64,000 nucleotides of DNA from Pseudomonas lurida (lineage in GTDB: Bacteria; Pseudomonadota; Gammaproteobacteria; Pseudomonadales; Pseudomonadaceae): contig NZ_PDJB01000001.1 of the NCBI RefSeq assembly GCF_002563895.1, positions 5,749,501-5,813,500 on the forward strand, given 5' to 3'. A program made the translations under genes and the position numbers. The notes under the pieces are model-generated. The model was not told the origin of the DNA. It did not search any database and was given only the letters and a program-made list of their open reading frames with translations. This document shows, in pieces, positions 44,051 through 54,099 of the stretch. Each line of letters begins with the position of its first letter. Positions within the stretch are counted from its first letter, which is position 1.

Positions 44051-44471
44051 CGCGGTATCTCCTCACACAAAGCGGGTGATGGCCTCAGGCGAGGCTCTTG
44101 TTATTGCGCACGTCTGCGATACAGAACGAGGCTTTGAATTGATAGAGCAAATGCCATGCCTAAATTTGAATGGCCATTCAATAACTCCTGAAAACGACCT
44201 GATGACGCGTCTATATAAGCCCGCGCAGGAAGTACGGGATATGCCCCGAAAAGGACGTCAGAGTGAGGCTACTCAAGGTGTGTGAGCAGATCGGTAGCAC
44301 TTGTGGGAAGGCGCTTTGAGGCCGTGGGAAAAGTCTGTCACCCCACGCACGGGTGACGGGTGGTCAGGAGGTAAATCGTTCGGGAGCTACTTATCTGTTT
44401 GCGACGCGCTAAAAGGTGGCGCGCTTGGGTCCGGGTGTTCACTTTATGAGCAATGTCGCCAGGGCTACCCC
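44051..44471. promoter_or_regulatory. gbdR upstream region
   Basis: No convincing gene; a short plus-strand frame here has no ribosome-binding site. It holds a perfect 16-bp palindrome TTGAATGGCCATTCAA (44166-44181), about 115 bp upstream of gbdR, which may be an operator, and a GAAAACGACCTG 12-mer at 44190 that also occurs at 42474. Confidence 0.45.
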
Positions 44472-44554
44472 TGACGCGGGCAAGCCCGCTCCCACCTTTT
44501 GATTTGTGCATACATTCAAAAGTGGGCACGGGCTTGCCTGCGATGGCGGTGTCA
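44472..44554. repeat. REP doublet
   Basis: Inverted GCGGGCAAGCCCGCTCCCAC and GTGGGCACGGGCTTGCCTGC cores next to the sdaB stop. Confidence 0.8.
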
Positions 44555-44559
44555 CTGAC

Positions 44560-45936
44560 TCAACATTCCACCGCACTCACCGCCAACCCACCCCGCGATG
44601 TCTCTTTGTACTTGTCATGCATGTCCGCGCCGGTATCGCGCATGGTGCGGATCACCCGATCCAGGGAGATAAAGTGCTGGCCATCGCCACGCAGCGCCAT
44701 TTGCGCCGCGTTGATCGCCTTCACCGCAGCAATCGCATTGCGCTCGATACACGGCACTTGCACCAGCCCGCCCACCGGGTCGCAGGTCAGGCCGAGGTTG
44801 TGTTCCAGGCCGATTTCGGCGGCGTTGCACAGTTGCTCCGGCGTGGCACCAAGAATCTCGGCCAACCCTGCGGCGGCCATGGCACAGGCCGAGCCCACCT
44901 CCCCTTGGCAGCCGACTTCGGCACCGGAGATCGAGGCGTTCTTCTTGCACAGAATGCCCACCGCCGCTGCGCCGAGCAGGTAGTCGACCACGTTCGCTTC
45001 CGTGACTTCTTCACTGAATTTCATGAAGTAGTGCAGCACCGCTGGAATGATGCCTGCCGCGCCATTGGTAGGTGCCGTGACCATGCGCCCACCGGCGGCG
45101 TTTTCCTCGTTCACCGCCAGGGCGAACAGGTTGACCCACTCCATCGCGCTCAAGGTCGAGCCGATCACGTTGGGTTTGTTCAACTCCTGCAGGCTGCGGT
45201 GCAACTTGGCGGCGCGGCGACGCACGTTCAGGCCGCCGGGCAGGATGCCTTCATGCTTGAGGCCTTGTTCCACGCAGTCCTGCATGGCACGCCAGAGATT
45301 CATCAAGCCACTGCGAATCTCGTCTTCGGAGCGCCAGGTCTTTTCGTTGGCCATCATCAGTTCGGCGACGCGCAGGTTGTGGGTCTTGCACAGCTGCAAC
45401 AGCTCCACCGCGCTGGAAAAGTCATAAGGCAGCTCGGTGCGGTCCATATCGGCCACGCCGCTCTGTGCCTGGGCCTCATCCACGACAAAACCGCCGCCCA
45501 CCGAATAGTAGGTGTCGCGGTGCAACTCGCCGTCATCGCCTGTCACCACCAGGGTCATGGCGTTGGGGTGGAAGGGCAGGTTTTCGTCGAGCAGACGCAT
45601 GTCCCGCGCCCATACGAACGGTACCGGCAAACGTCCATCCAGCAGCAGCGTGTCGGTCTCGCGCAGGGTGTGAATACGCAGGCCGATTTGCGACGGATCG
45701 ATTGCGTCAGGCCACTCGCCCATCAAGCCCATGATGGTCGCGGTGTCGCTGCCGTGACCGATGCCGGTGGCCGACAAGGAGCCATAGAGCTGAACTTCGA
45801 CGCGCCTGACCTGTTCCAACAGTTCACGTTCACGCAAAGCCTGGACGAACAACGCCGCGGCGCGCATGGGGCCGACGGTGTGAGAACTAGAAGGCCCGAT
45901 GCCGATCTTGAACAGGTCGAAAACGCTGATAGCCAT
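44560..45936 (-). CDS. sdaB: L-serine ammonia-lyase (serine dehydratase)
   Basis: 458 residues, single-chain iron-sulfur type. The N-terminal beta domain starts [26 protein letters not shown]. The alpha domain carries cluster cysteines in [19 protein letters not shown] and [18 protein letters not shown]. It deaminates serine to pyruvate and ammonia. Placed between gbdR and choXWV as PA5379 is, it finishes the route betaine, sarcosine, glycine, serine, pyruvate. About 417 bp separate it from choX, with promoters for both. Confidence 0.95.
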   Translation of the reverse strand: MAISVFDLFKIGIGPSSSHTVGPMRAAALFVQALRERELLEQVRRVEVQLYGSLSATGIGHGSDTATIMGLMGEWPDAIDPSQIGLRIHTLRETDTLLLDGRLPVPFVWARDMRLLDENLPFHPNAMTLVVTGDDGELHRDTYYSVGGGFVVDEAQAQSGVADMDRTELPYDFSSAVELLQLCKTHNLRVAELMMANEKTWRSEDEIRSGLMNLWRAMQDCVEQGLKHEGILPGGLNVRRRAAKLHRSLQELNKPNVIGSTLSAMEWVNLFALAVNEENAAGGRMVTAPTNGAAGIIPAVLHYFMKFSEEVTEANVVDYLLGAAAVGILCKKNASISGAEVGCQGEVGSACAMAAAGLAEILGATPEQLCNAAEIGLEHNLGLTCDPVGGLVQVPCIERNAIAAVKAINAAQMALRGDGQHFISLDRVIRTMRDTGADMHDKYKETSRGGLAVSAVEC

Positions 45937-46169
45937 TGCCGTGAAACTCCTCGTGGGTACAGGCCAGGCACCAAGGAGCTGCTACGCTCAGATCGCCCAG
46001 ATGGCGGCATCATCAAGCTTTTATCCGTCCTCCCGGCGTCTCACACCGACGTAACCATGCTCACCAGCGTCGCCCGTGCGCAATCGCCTGTTTTGGCCGT
46101 TTTTAGCGGTGCAGATGGGTAAAACGTGCAGTTTTGCCTTTGAAAAAACCTGTAAGCGACGTCACCGAC

Positions 46170-46211
46170 ACTGGATACGACCATCCCTGTACTGGATACG
46201 ACGCCCCCTGT
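46170..46211. promoter_or_regulatory. tandem 21-bp repeat, candidate GbdR site upstream of choX
   Basis: Two copies of ACTGGATACGAC, each followed by a C-rich spacer ending CCCTGT, with a period of exactly 21 bp. Read on the minus strand they give GTCGT pairs like those at dgc. About 145-185 bp upstream of choX and 235 bp upstream of sdaB. Confidence 0.55.
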
Positions 46212-46353
46212 AGGCGTCAGATTTTCACTGGTACATGATCAGTCTCGACTCGTTTGCAAGGCACCGTGCCAGAGCTGTCGTCGCACGCCCCAACCGCAAC
46301 ACTTATAAAGCGCGGCGAATGCCGCCAGAAAAAAGACACAGGAGTCTACCCAG

Positions 46354-47301
46354 ATGAAAGGTTCACCCTCGTTGTTGTTGGCCGCCATGTTGAGTCTGCC
46401 AGTCCTGGCACACGCTGCAGAACCGGAACAGTGCAAGACCGTCAACTTCTCCGATGTCGGCTGGACCGACATCACCGTCACTACCGCGACCACCAGCGAA
46501 ATCCTCAAGGGCCTGGGCTACAAGCCGCGCACCACGATGATTTCGGTACCGGTGACCTACAAGTCACTGGCCGACGGCAAGAACATGGACATCTTCCTCG
46601 GCAACTGGATGCCGACCATGGAAAACGACATCAAGCAGTACCGTGATGCCGGCACCGTGGAGACCGTGCGCGCCAACCTGGAGAACGCCAAGTACACCCT
46701 GGCAGTCCCGGAAGCGCTGTACAACAAAGGCCTGAAAGACTTCTCCGATATCGCCAAATTCAAGGATGAGCTAGGCGGCAAGATCTACGGCATCGAGCCG
46801 GGTAACGACGGCAACCGCACCATCCAGACGCTGATCGACAAAGACGCCTTCGGCCTGAAAACCGCCGGTTTCAAAGTCGTCGAATCCAGCGAAGCCGGCA
46901 TGCTCTCCCAGGTCGAACGCGCCACCAAACGTGACCAGGCCATCGTGTTCCTCGGCTGGGAACCGCACCCGATGAACACTCGCTTCAAGATGAAGTACCT
47001 GACCGGGGGTGACGACTCGTTCGGCCCCAACTATGGCCAGGCCACCATCTACACCAACACCCGCAAGGGCTACACACAGGAATGCAGCAACGTGGGCCAG
47101 TTGCTGAAGAACCTGGTGTTCACCCTGGACATGGAAAGCACCCTGATGGGTAAAGTCCTGGACGAAAAACAGAAACCCGATGCAGCAGCCAAGGCCTGGC
47201 TGAAAGCCAACCCGCAAGTACTCGACACCTGGCTCGCCGGCGTGACCACGGTCGATGGCAAACCCGGTCTGGAGGCCGTCAAAGCTTATCTCGCCAAATA
47301 A
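46354..47301 (+). CDS. choX: choline-binding periplasmic protein ChoX/CbcX
   Basis: 315 residues, signal peptide MKGSPSLLLAAMLSLPVLAHA. ABC substrate-binding protein of the ProX/ChoX type with trimethylammonium-binding aromatics (SDVGWTDITVTTATTS, FLGNWMPTMEND, FLGWEPHPMN). It heads choXWV and delivers choline, and perhaps betaine, to the permease. It is a paralogue of CaiX at 37518, sharing GGKIYGIEPG and SSEAGMLS. Confidence 0.94.
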   Translation: MKGSPSLLLAAMLSLPVLAHAAEPEQCKTVNFSDVGWTDITVTTATTSEILKGLGYKPRTTMISVPVTYKSLADGKNMDIFLGNWMPTMENDIKQYRDAGTVETVRANLENAKYTLAVPEALYNKGLKDFSDIAKFKDELGGKIYGIEPGNDGNRTIQTLIDKDAFGLKTAGFKVVESSEAGMLSQVERATKRDQAIVFLGWEPHPMNTRFKMKYLTGGDDSFGPNYGQATIYTNTRKGYTQECSNVGQLLKNLVFTLDMESTLMGKVLDEKQKPDAAAKAWLKANPQVLDTWLAGVTTVDGKPGLEAVKAYLAK

Positions 47302-47371
47302 CACCCGCTGACCCCAGGCCGGTGCGCTGGCCTGGGATGTTTTCCCCCCTCGCATGTGGACATTCACTACC

Positions 47372-48217
47372 ATGCTGACTGAACAGAAAATCCCACTAGG
47401 CCAGTACATCGCTGCCTTCGTCGAATGGTTGACCCAACACGGCGCCAACTACTTCGACGCAATCGCATCGACACTGGAAACGATGATCCACGGCGTGACG
47501 TTCGCGCTGACCTGGTTCAATCCGCTGGCATTGATCGGTCTGATTGCGCTGCTGGCCCACTTTATCCAACGTAAATGGGGACTGACTGTTTTTGTCATCG
47601 CCTCTTTCCTGCTGATTCTCAACCTGGGGTATTGGCAGGAAACCATGGAAACCCTCGCGCAGGTGTTGTTCGCCACCCTGGTCTGCGTGGTCATTGGTGT
47701 GCCGCTGGGCATTGTTGCCGCGCACAAGCCGATGTTCTACACCCTGATGCGGCCGGTACTCGATCTGATGCAGACCGTACCGACCTTCGTCTACCTCATC
47801 CCTACCCTGACCCTCTTCGGGCTGGGTGTGGTGCCTGGACTGATTTCCACGGTGGTGTTCGCGATTGCCGCGCCGATCCGCCTGACCTACCTGGGTATCC
47901 GCGATGTACCGCAAGAGTTGATGGACGCCGGCAAGGCCTTTGGCTGCTCGCGCCGTCAGTTGCTCTCGCGCATTGAACTGCCCCACGCCATGCCGAGCAT
48001 TGCCGCCGGCATTACCCAATGCATCATGCTGTCGTTGTCGATGGTGGTGATCGCGGCCCTGGTGGGCGCCGATGGCCTCGGTAAACCCGTGGTCAACGCG
48101 CTCAACACCGCCGACATCGCCCTGGGCTTTGAAGCCGGCCTGGCGATCGTGCTGCTGGCCATCATGCTCGACCGCATCTGCAAACAACCCGACGCTAAAG
48201 TAGGGGGTGATGCATGA
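47372..48217 (+). CDS. choW: choline ABC transporter permease ChoW/CbcW
   Basis: 281 residues with about seven membrane spans and the binding-protein-dependent permease loop (GKAFGCSRRQLLSRIELPHAMPSIAAGI, EAA motif). The start MLTEQKIPLGQYIAAF matches the family; the ORF begins six codons earlier. It probably serves both ChoX and CaiX. Its stop overlaps the choV start. Confidence 0.94.
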   Translation: MLTEQKIPLGQYIAAFVEWLTQHGANYFDAIASTLETMIHGVTFALTWFNPLALIGLIALLAHFIQRKWGLTVFVIASFLLILNLGYWQETMETLAQVLFATLVCVVIGVPLGIVAAHKPMFYTLMRPVLDLMQTVPTFVYLIPTLTLFGLGVVPGLISTVVFAIAAPIRLTYLGIRDVPQELMDAGKAFGCSRRQLLSRIELPHAMPSIAAGITQCIMLSLSMVVIAALVGADGLGKPVVNALNTADIALGFEAGLAIVLLAIMLDRICKQPDAKVGGDA

Positions 48218-49392
48218 GCATTATCCGATTCGACAATGTCGATGTGATCTTCTCCAAAGACCCACGCGAAGCGCTCAAGCTGCTGGACCAGGGCATGAGC
48301 CGTAACGAGATCCTGAAAAAGACCGGGCAGATCGTTGGCGTTGAAAAAGCCAGCCTGGATGTCGAGAAAGGCGAAATCTGCGTGCTGATGGGCCTGTCGG
48401 GCTCCGGTAAATCCAGCTTGCTGCGCTGCATCAACGGCCTCAATACCGTGAGTCGCGGGCAGTTGTTCGTGGAGCATGAAGGTCGCCAGATCGACATCGC
48501 CTCGTGCACGCCGGCCGAGCTGAAAATGATGCGTACCAAGCGTATCGCCATGGTGTTCCAGAAGTTTGCCCTGATGCCTTGGCTGACCGTGCGCGAGAAC
48601 ATCAGCTTTGGCCTGGAGATGCAGGGTCGTGCGGAGAAAGACCGGCGCAAACTGGTAGATGAGAAACTCGAGCTGGTGGGCCTGACCCAATGGCGCAACA
48701 AGAAGCCTGATGAACTCTCCGGCGGCATGCAACAGCGCGTCGGCCTCGCCCGTGCGTTGGCGATGGACGCCGATATCCTGCTGATGGACGAACCCTTCTC
48801 CGCCCTCGACCCGCTGATCCGCCAGGGCCTGCAGGATGAATTGCTGGAGCTGCAACGCAAGCTGAGCAAGACCATCGTCTTCGTGAGCCACGACCTCGAT
48901 GAGGCGCTCAAACTGGGCAGCCGTATCGCGATCATGAAAGACGGCAAGATCATCCAGTACAGCGTGCCGGAAGAGATCGTGCTGAACCCGGCGGACGACT
49001 ATGTGCGCACCTTCGTCGCCCACACCAACCCGTTGAACGTGCTGTGCGGTCGCAGCCTGATGCGCACCCTGGACAACTGCAAGCGCGTGAACGGTTCGGT
49101 GTGCCTGGACCCGGGTGGCGACTCATGGCTGGACCTGGCCGAAGGCAACACGATCCAGGGCGCCCGCCAGAATGGCGCAGTGATGAACCTGCAAAACTGG
49201 GCACCGGGGCAACCGGTAGAAGGTTTGGGTCGGGTTCCGACGCTGGTGGACTCGAATATCGGCATGCGCGATGCATTGCAGATTCGCTATCACACCGGGA
49301 ACAAGCTGGTGTTGCACGACAACAACCAGGTGGTGGGGATTCTGGGGGACAGTGAGCTCTACCATGCCCTGCTGGGTAAAAACCTGGGGTAA
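48214..49392 (+). CDS. choV: choline ABC transporter ATP-binding protein ChoV/CbcV
   Basis: 392 residues. Walker A GLSGSGKSSLL, signature LSGGMQQRVGLARAL, Walker B DILLMDEPFSALDPL and switch His in VFVSHDLDEA. A C-terminal extension of about 120 residues follows, as in ProV/OpuA-type proteins, where it senses or regulates. It energises uptake with ChoW. ATGA overlap with choW. Confidence 0.95.
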   Translation: MSIIRFDNVDVIFSKDPREALKLLDQGMSRNEILKKTGQIVGVEKASLDVEKGEICVLMGLSGSGKSSLLRCINGLNTVSRGQLFVEHEGRQIDIASCTPAELKMMRTKRIAMVFQKFALMPWLTVRENISFGLEMQGRAEKDRRKLVDEKLELVGLTQWRNKKPDELSGGMQQRVGLARALAMDADILLMDEPFSALDPLIRQGLQDELLELQRKLSKTIVFVSHDLDEALKLGSRIAIMKDGKIIQYSVPEEIVLNPADDYVRTFVAHTNPLNVLCGRSLMRTLDNCKRVNGSVCLDPGGDSWLDLAEGNTIQGARQNGAVMNLQNWAPGQPVEGLGRVPTLVDSNIGMRDALQIRYHTGNKLVLHDNNQVVGILGDSELYHALLGKNLG

Positions 49393-49442
49393 GCCACACC
49401 GCAACAAAGCGGCGCCAGGGAAGGCGCCGCTCGTTTCACCTA

Positions 49443-51434
49443 TCAGCTATAGACACGGCCTAGGAGCTGCCGATGGCTTTCAAACTGATCGAGCACATCC
49501 CGGGTGATCTGTTCCTGGGTGAAGCCCATCAGGTCGTATTCCTGAGGCCCGTTGTGCAGGTACACCTCGGCCCGGTAGTAGCGGGTGCGCTCTTCCTCGG
49601 GCAGGTCGCTCGGCGCCGACGAGTAAGCGTCCAGGCTGACTTCATAGACAAACGGGTTGCCCTCTTCCATCTCGATGCGCACACCGATGCAGCGCTTGGA
49701 TTTACCCAGCAGGGTCTGCACTTGCAGCCCCTGTTCACGCAGCGCAGTCGCCGCTTCTTCCAGTGCCGGTGTAACGTGTTTGTCCATAAAGCGCTGCACG
49801 GTGCCTTGGCTGGGTTGCAGGTCCAGCGCGGTCAGGCGCTCGCTGAAACCACGACGGCCACGCTCGGCCAACTGCGCCTGTTCCAGCTCGATTGCCACGT
49901 CCTGGCGCATGGCCTTGTGCAAACCGAACATGAAGAAGATCAGCACCACCGAGAACGGCAGCCCCGCCAGCACCACCATGGTTTGCATGGCTTCGAAGTT
50001 ACCGGCGAACAGCAAGCCGATGGTCACCAGGGTGATCACCGCCGACCAGAAGATCCGCAGCCAGTGCGGCGCATCTTCATCCACATTGCCGCCTTTGCAG
50101 GAAAGGTTGGCCATCATCACCGCGCCGGAATCCGCCGGGGTCAGGAACAGCACAAAGCCCACGAAGATCGACACGCCGATGACGATTTTCGACGCCGGGT
50201 AATGCTCAAGCAACTGGTAGATGGCCATCGACGGCTGTTCCAGCGCGGTCTTGCCCAGCTCCACCGCGCCGTGGTTCAGCACCAGGTCCAGGGCCGAGTT
50301 ACCGAAGATCGACAGCCACGCCAGGGTGAAGCCCAGCGGGATCAGCAGCACACCGGCCACCAGTTCACGTACGGTACGACCACGGGAAATACGCGCGATG
50401 AACATGCCCACGAATGGCGCCCAGGAAATCCACCAGGCCCAGTAGAACAGAGTCCACAGGCCCATCCAGCGCTCGGTCTTGTCAGCATCGCCTTCGTAGA
50501 CGTAGAGGTCGAAGGTTTTAAGGATGATGCCGTTGAGGTAGTCACCGGTGTTTTGCACCAGGCCGTTGAGCAGGTGCAGGGTGGGGCCGAACAGCAGCAC
50601 GAAGATCAGCAAGCCGCTGAACAGCACGATGTTGAGGTTGGACAGGCGGCGAATGCCGTTCTCCACGCCCGACACGGCAGCGATGGTCGCCACGGTGCTC
50701 ATCACGATGATCACGATCAGCAAATTGGTATTGCTGTGCTGCATGCCGAACAGGTTTTCCAACCCGGACGACACCTGCATCGAGCCAATCCCCAGGTTGG
50801 TCACCAGCCCGAGCAGGGTCACGAACATGCCGAAACCGTCCACCGCATGGCCCGCCGCGCCTTTCACCCAGCGCTCGCCCACCAGCGGGTACAGCGCCGA
50901 ACGCAAGGCCAGCGGCTGGTTATGGCGATACGCGAAGTACGCCACCGCCAGGCCGACCAGCGCATAGATTGCCCAGCCGTGCAGGCCCCAGTGCAGGAAG
51001 GTCAGTTGCAACGCCTGGCGTGCGGCGCTATTGCTGGCGGCCGCGCCTTCGGGCGGGTTGAAGTAGTGGTCCAGCGGCTCCGAGGCGCCGAAGTACAACA
51101 GCGAGATGCCGATACCCGACGAGAACAACATGCCGGCCCAGGCGCCGTAGCTGAAGTCCGGGGTATCGTCCTTGCTGCCCAGTTTCAACTTGCCGTAGGA
51201 CGAAAACGCCAGGCCCACCACGAACACGAGGTAGGCGGCGATGACCACCATGTAGTACCAGCCGAAGCTTTTGGAAAGCCACGCCTGCGCTACGCCGAGC
51301 ATGCGCCCGGCCTCCTGCGGGGCGATGATCAGGATGGCAGTCAACAACAGAATCAGCGCGGTGGAGGTGTAGAACACCCAACCGTTGACCCGTACCTTTT
51401 CTGGCGGGGTCTTTATAAGAGAGGCAGAACTCAT
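49443..51434 (-). CDS. betT: high-affinity choline transporter BetT (BCCT family)
   Basis: 663 residues. Twelve spans of the BCCT family with the substrate-site segment FYWAWWISWAPFVGMFIARIS and LFLTPADSGAVMM, plus a cytoplasmic C-terminal tail of about 150 residues (from RQDVAIELEQAQ) that sets osmotic response in BetT-type carriers. It imports choline. Divergent from betI across a 334-bp region with the BetI palindrome. The start MSSASLIKTPPEK at 51434 is chosen; the ORF runs back to 51593. Confidence 0.92.
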   Translation of the reverse strand: MSSASLIKTPPEKVRVNGWVFYTSTALILLLTAILIIAPQEAGRMLGVAQAWLSKSFGWYYMVVIAAYLVFVVGLAFSSYGKLKLGSKDDTPDFSYGAWAGMLFSSGIGISLLYFGASEPLDHYFNPPEGAAASNSAARQALQLTFLHWGLHGWAIYALVGLAVAYFAYRHNQPLALRSALYPLVGERWVKGAAGHAVDGFGMFVTLLGLVTNLGIGSMQVSSGLENLFGMQHSNTNLLIVIIVMSTVATIAAVSGVENGIRRLSNLNIVLFSGLLIFVLLFGPTLHLLNGLVQNTGDYLNGIILKTFDLYVYEGDADKTERWMGLWTLFYWAWWISWAPFVGMFIARISRGRTVRELVAGVLLIPLGFTLAWLSIFGNSALDLVLNHGAVELGKTALEQPSMAIYQLLEHYPASKIVIGVSIFVGFVLFLTPADSGAVMMANLSCKGGNVDEDAPHWLRIFWSAVITLVTIGLLFAGNFEAMQTMVVLAGLPFSVVLIFFMFGLHKAMRQDVAIELEQAQLAERGRRGFSERLTALDLQPSQGTVQRFMDKHVTPALEEAATALREQGLQVQTLLGKSKRCIGVRIEMEEGNPFVYEVSLDAYSSAPSDLPEEERTRYYRAEVYLHNGPQEYDLMGFTQEQITRDVLDQFESHRQLLGRVYS

Positions 51435-51768
51435 GGCGCAGATGCTCCAGGCAGTGCGAGAGAGAAACACAAGGCAACGGTTATCCCGGGACATCGATTT
51501 TTCGGCAGTCGACGGACGGGTGTTATAAAGACACCCCGAAAATTCTTGAGCCTCGCCTAAGCGACGCCCAGGCCCTGATACGGCCTGTTTCAAGGGTTTT
51601 TGCAGGTGTCAGATGCCGCGGCTTGCACGTAGGAAATACCTGTAGGCAGCGACCATTTGTCGCAGATCTTATTCTTTGTTGATTGAACGTTCAATCAAAA
51701 CAAAATAGACTGGCCATCAAGCCGACAGACGTTCATCACCTGTCGGCAGGCCTAAGGAGAGGTGCTAC
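51435..51768. promoter_or_regulatory. betT-betI divergent promoter region
   Basis: Apart from the BetI operator at 51679 and an AT-rich TTGTTGATTGAACG stretch, I see no gene. Long upstream in-frame extension of betT into it lacks start support. Confidence 0.55.
51679..51698. promoter_or_regulatory. BetI operator
   Basis: A perfect 20-bp palindrome, TTGATTGAACGTTCAATCAA, 71 bp upstream of betI. It matches the TetR-type BetI operator form. BetI bound here would repress betIBA, and perhaps betT, until choline is present. Confidence 0.85.
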
Positions 51769-52362
51769 ATGCCCAAGGTCGGTATGCAACCCATACGCCG
51801 CCAGCAGTTGATCGAGGCCACGCTAACGGCCATCGATCAGGTCGGAATGGGAGATGCCAGCATTGCGCTGATCGCCCGTTTGGCCGGTGTCTCGAACGGC
51901 ATCATCAGTCACTACTTTCAGGACAAGAACGGCCTGATCGCCGCGACGATGCGGTACCTGATGAATGTGCTGATCGAGAACGTCCACGAACGCAGGCTTG
52001 CGCTGAAGGACGACAGCCCACGGGCGCACCTTCGGGTGATCATCGAAGGCAACTTCGACGCCAGCCAGGTCAACGGACCGGCAATGAAAACCTGGCTGGC
52101 CTTCTGGGCCACCAGCATGCACCACCCGTCATTGCACAGGTTGCAGCGGATCAACGATCAACGTCTGTATTCCAACCTGTGCTGCCAGTTTCGCCGAGTG
52201 CTGCCGCTGCCGCACGCACGCAAAGCAGCCAGAGGCCTGGCGGCCCTGATCGACGGTTTGTGGTTGCGCGGCGCCCTGTCGGGAGACGCTTTCGACACGG
52301 AGCAGGCGCAACGGATCGCTTACGAATACATGGATTTCCAATTGGCCAAGCAGGTGAGTTAG
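51769..52362 (+). CDS. betI: choline-responsive repressor BetI
   Basis: 197-residue TetR repressor. Helix-turn-helix in [27 protein letters not shown] (residues about 30-56); ligand domain has [15 protein letters not shown]. It releases betIBA on binding choline. AAGGAGAGG precedes the ATG. First gene of betIBA. Confidence 0.96.
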   Translation: MPKVGMQPIRRQQLIEATLTAIDQVGMGDASIALIARLAGVSNGIISHYFQDKNGLIAATMRYLMNVLIENVHERRLALKDDSPRAHLRVIIEGNFDASQVNGPAMKTWLAFWATSMHHPSLHRLQRINDQRLYSNLCCQFRRVLPLPHARKAARGLAALIDGLWLRGALSGDAFDTEQAQRIAYEYMDFQLAKQVS

Positions 52363-52472
52363 AGCACACATAACCGCTCAACCCCTGAACTGCTGCCGCT
52401 CAGTGTTGCCACACCCTTATGGCTCACTTTTCGGCGGTTAACGCCAACCACTTATGCACTTGCGAGGACTTT

Positions 52473-53945
52473 ATGGCCCGTTTCGAACTGCAAAAACTCT
52501 ACATTGACGGCGGCTACAGCGACGCTGGCAGCGATGCCACCTTCGAAGCCATCAACCCGGCTAACGGTGAAGTTCTCGCCCAAGTGCAACGTGCTACGAA
52601 AGAAGACGTTGAACGTGCCGTGGTCAGCGCCGAAAAAGGCCAGAAGGTCTGGGCCGCAATGACTGCCATGGAGCGTTCGCGCATCCTGCGCCGCGCCGTT
52701 GACATCCTGCGCGAGCGCAACGACGAGCTGGCCGCCCTGGAAACCCTGGACACCGGTAAAGCCTTCTCCGAAACCAAATACGTCGACATCGTCACCGGCG
52801 CCGACGTGCTGGAATACTACGCAGGCCTGGTGCCGGCCATCGAAGGCGAGCAGATCCCGCTGCGCGACACGTCGTTCGTCTACACCCGCCGCGAGCCGCT
52901 GGGCGTGGTTGCCGGTATCGGCGCGTGGAACTACCCGATCCAGATCGCCCTGTGGAAATCCGCACCGGCCCTGGCCGCCGGTAACGCGATGATCTTCAAG
53001 CCAAGCGAAGTCACCTCGCTGACCACCCTGAAACTGGCCGAGATCTACACCGAGGCCGGCGTCCCGGCAGGCGTGTTCAACGTCCTGACCGGCAGCGGCC
53101 GTGAAGTCGGCACCTGGCTGACCGAGCACCCGCGCATCGAGAAAGTCTCGTTCACCGGCGGCACCGACACCGGCAAGAAAGTCATGGCCAGCGCTTCGAG
53201 CTCCTCGCTCAAGGAAGTGACCATGGAACTGGGCGGCAAGTCGCCGCTGATCGTGTTCGAAGATGCCGACCTCGATCGCGCCGCCGACATCGCGATGATG
53301 GCCAACTTCTACAGCTCCGGCCAGGTCTGCACCAACGGCACGCGTGTGTTCGTACCCAAGCACCTGCAAGCGGCCTTCGAAGCCAAGATCGTTGAGCGTG
53401 TTGCGCGCATCCGCGTGGGCAGCCCGCAAGACGACAACACCAACTTCGGCCCGCTGGTCAGCTTCGCCCACATGGAAAGCGTGTTGGGCTACATCGCCAA
53501 GGGCAAGGAAGAAGGCGCACGCGTGCTGTGCGGCGGCGACCGCCTGACCGACGGCGAATTCGCCAAAGGCGCATTCGTGGCCCCGACCGTGTTCACTGAC
53601 TGCACTGACGAAATGACCATCGTCCGTGAAGAAATTTTCGGCCCGGTGATGAGCATCCTCACCTACGAAACCGAAGAAGAAGTGATCCGCCGCGCCAACG
53701 ACACCGACTTCGGCCTGGCTGCCGGCCTGGTAACCAAGGACCTGAACCGCGCGCACCGCGTGATTCATCAGTTGGAAGCGGGCATTTGCTGGATCAACGC
53801 CTGGGGCGAGTCCGACGCGAAGATGCCGGTCGGTGGCTACAAGCAGTCGGGTGTTGGCCGTGAGAACGGCATCAGCTCGCTGAACAACTTCACCCGCATC
53901 AAATCGGTACAGGTTGAGCTGGGCGACTACGCCTCGGTGTTCTAA
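52473..53945 (+). CDS. betB: betaine aldehyde dehydrogenase
   Basis: 490 residues. Aldehyde dehydrogenase with catalytic Glu in [10 protein letters not shown] and catalytic Cys in [15 protein letters not shown] site [11 protein letters not shown]. Oxidises betaine aldehyde to glycine betaine. Start [15 protein letters not shown] at 52473 after GAGG; the ORF begins 18 codons upstream. Middle gene of betIBA. Confidence 0.97.
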   Translation: MARFELQKLYIDGGYSDAGSDATFEAINPANGEVLAQVQRATKEDVERAVVSAEKGQKVWAAMTAMERSRILRRAVDILRERNDELAALETLDTGKAFSETKYVDIVTGADVLEYYAGLVPAIEGEQIPLRDTSFVYTRREPLGVVAGIGAWNYPIQIALWKSAPALAAGNAMIFKPSEVTSLTTLKLAEIYTEAGVPAGVFNVLTGSGREVGTWLTEHPRIEKVSFTGGTDTGKKVMASASSSSLKEVTMELGGKSPLIVFEDADLDRAADIAMMANFYSSGQVCTNGTRVFVPKHLQAAFEAKIVERVARIRVGSPQDDNTNFGPLVSFAHMESVLGYIAKGKEEGARVLCGGDRLTDGEFAKGAFVAPTVFTDCTDEMTIVREEIFGPVMSILTYETEEEVIRRANDTDFGLAAGLVTKDLNRAHRVIHQLEAGICWINAWGESDAKMPVGGYKQSGVGRENGISSLNNFTRIKSVQVELGDYASVF

Positions 53946-53967
53946 ACCCGAGTGTTGTATTGCCTGC

Positions 53968-54057
53968 GAGGCCGCCATCGCGGGCAAACCCGCTCCCACA
54001 TTTTGATCGTTGTAAACCCAATCAACTGTGGGCGCTGGCTTGCCTGCGATGAGTGCG
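53968..54057. repeat. REP doublet between betB and betA
   Basis: Inverted CGCGGGCAAACCCGCTCCCA and TGTGGGCGCTGGCTTGCCTG cores within betIBA. Confidence 0.78.
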
Positions 54058-54099
54058 AAGCACTCGCCTGACCTGACCATCTCCAAAGAGGGTGCATTT

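Noticed and set aside
44037..44285. 82-residue frame upstream of gbdR
   Set aside because: No ribosome-binding site, overlaps the gbdR start on the other strand and the palindrome; no motif.
49473..51560. 695-residue plus-strand open frame opposite betT
   Set aside because: Shadow of the BCCT transporter; Arg/His/Gln-rich sequence with no domain.
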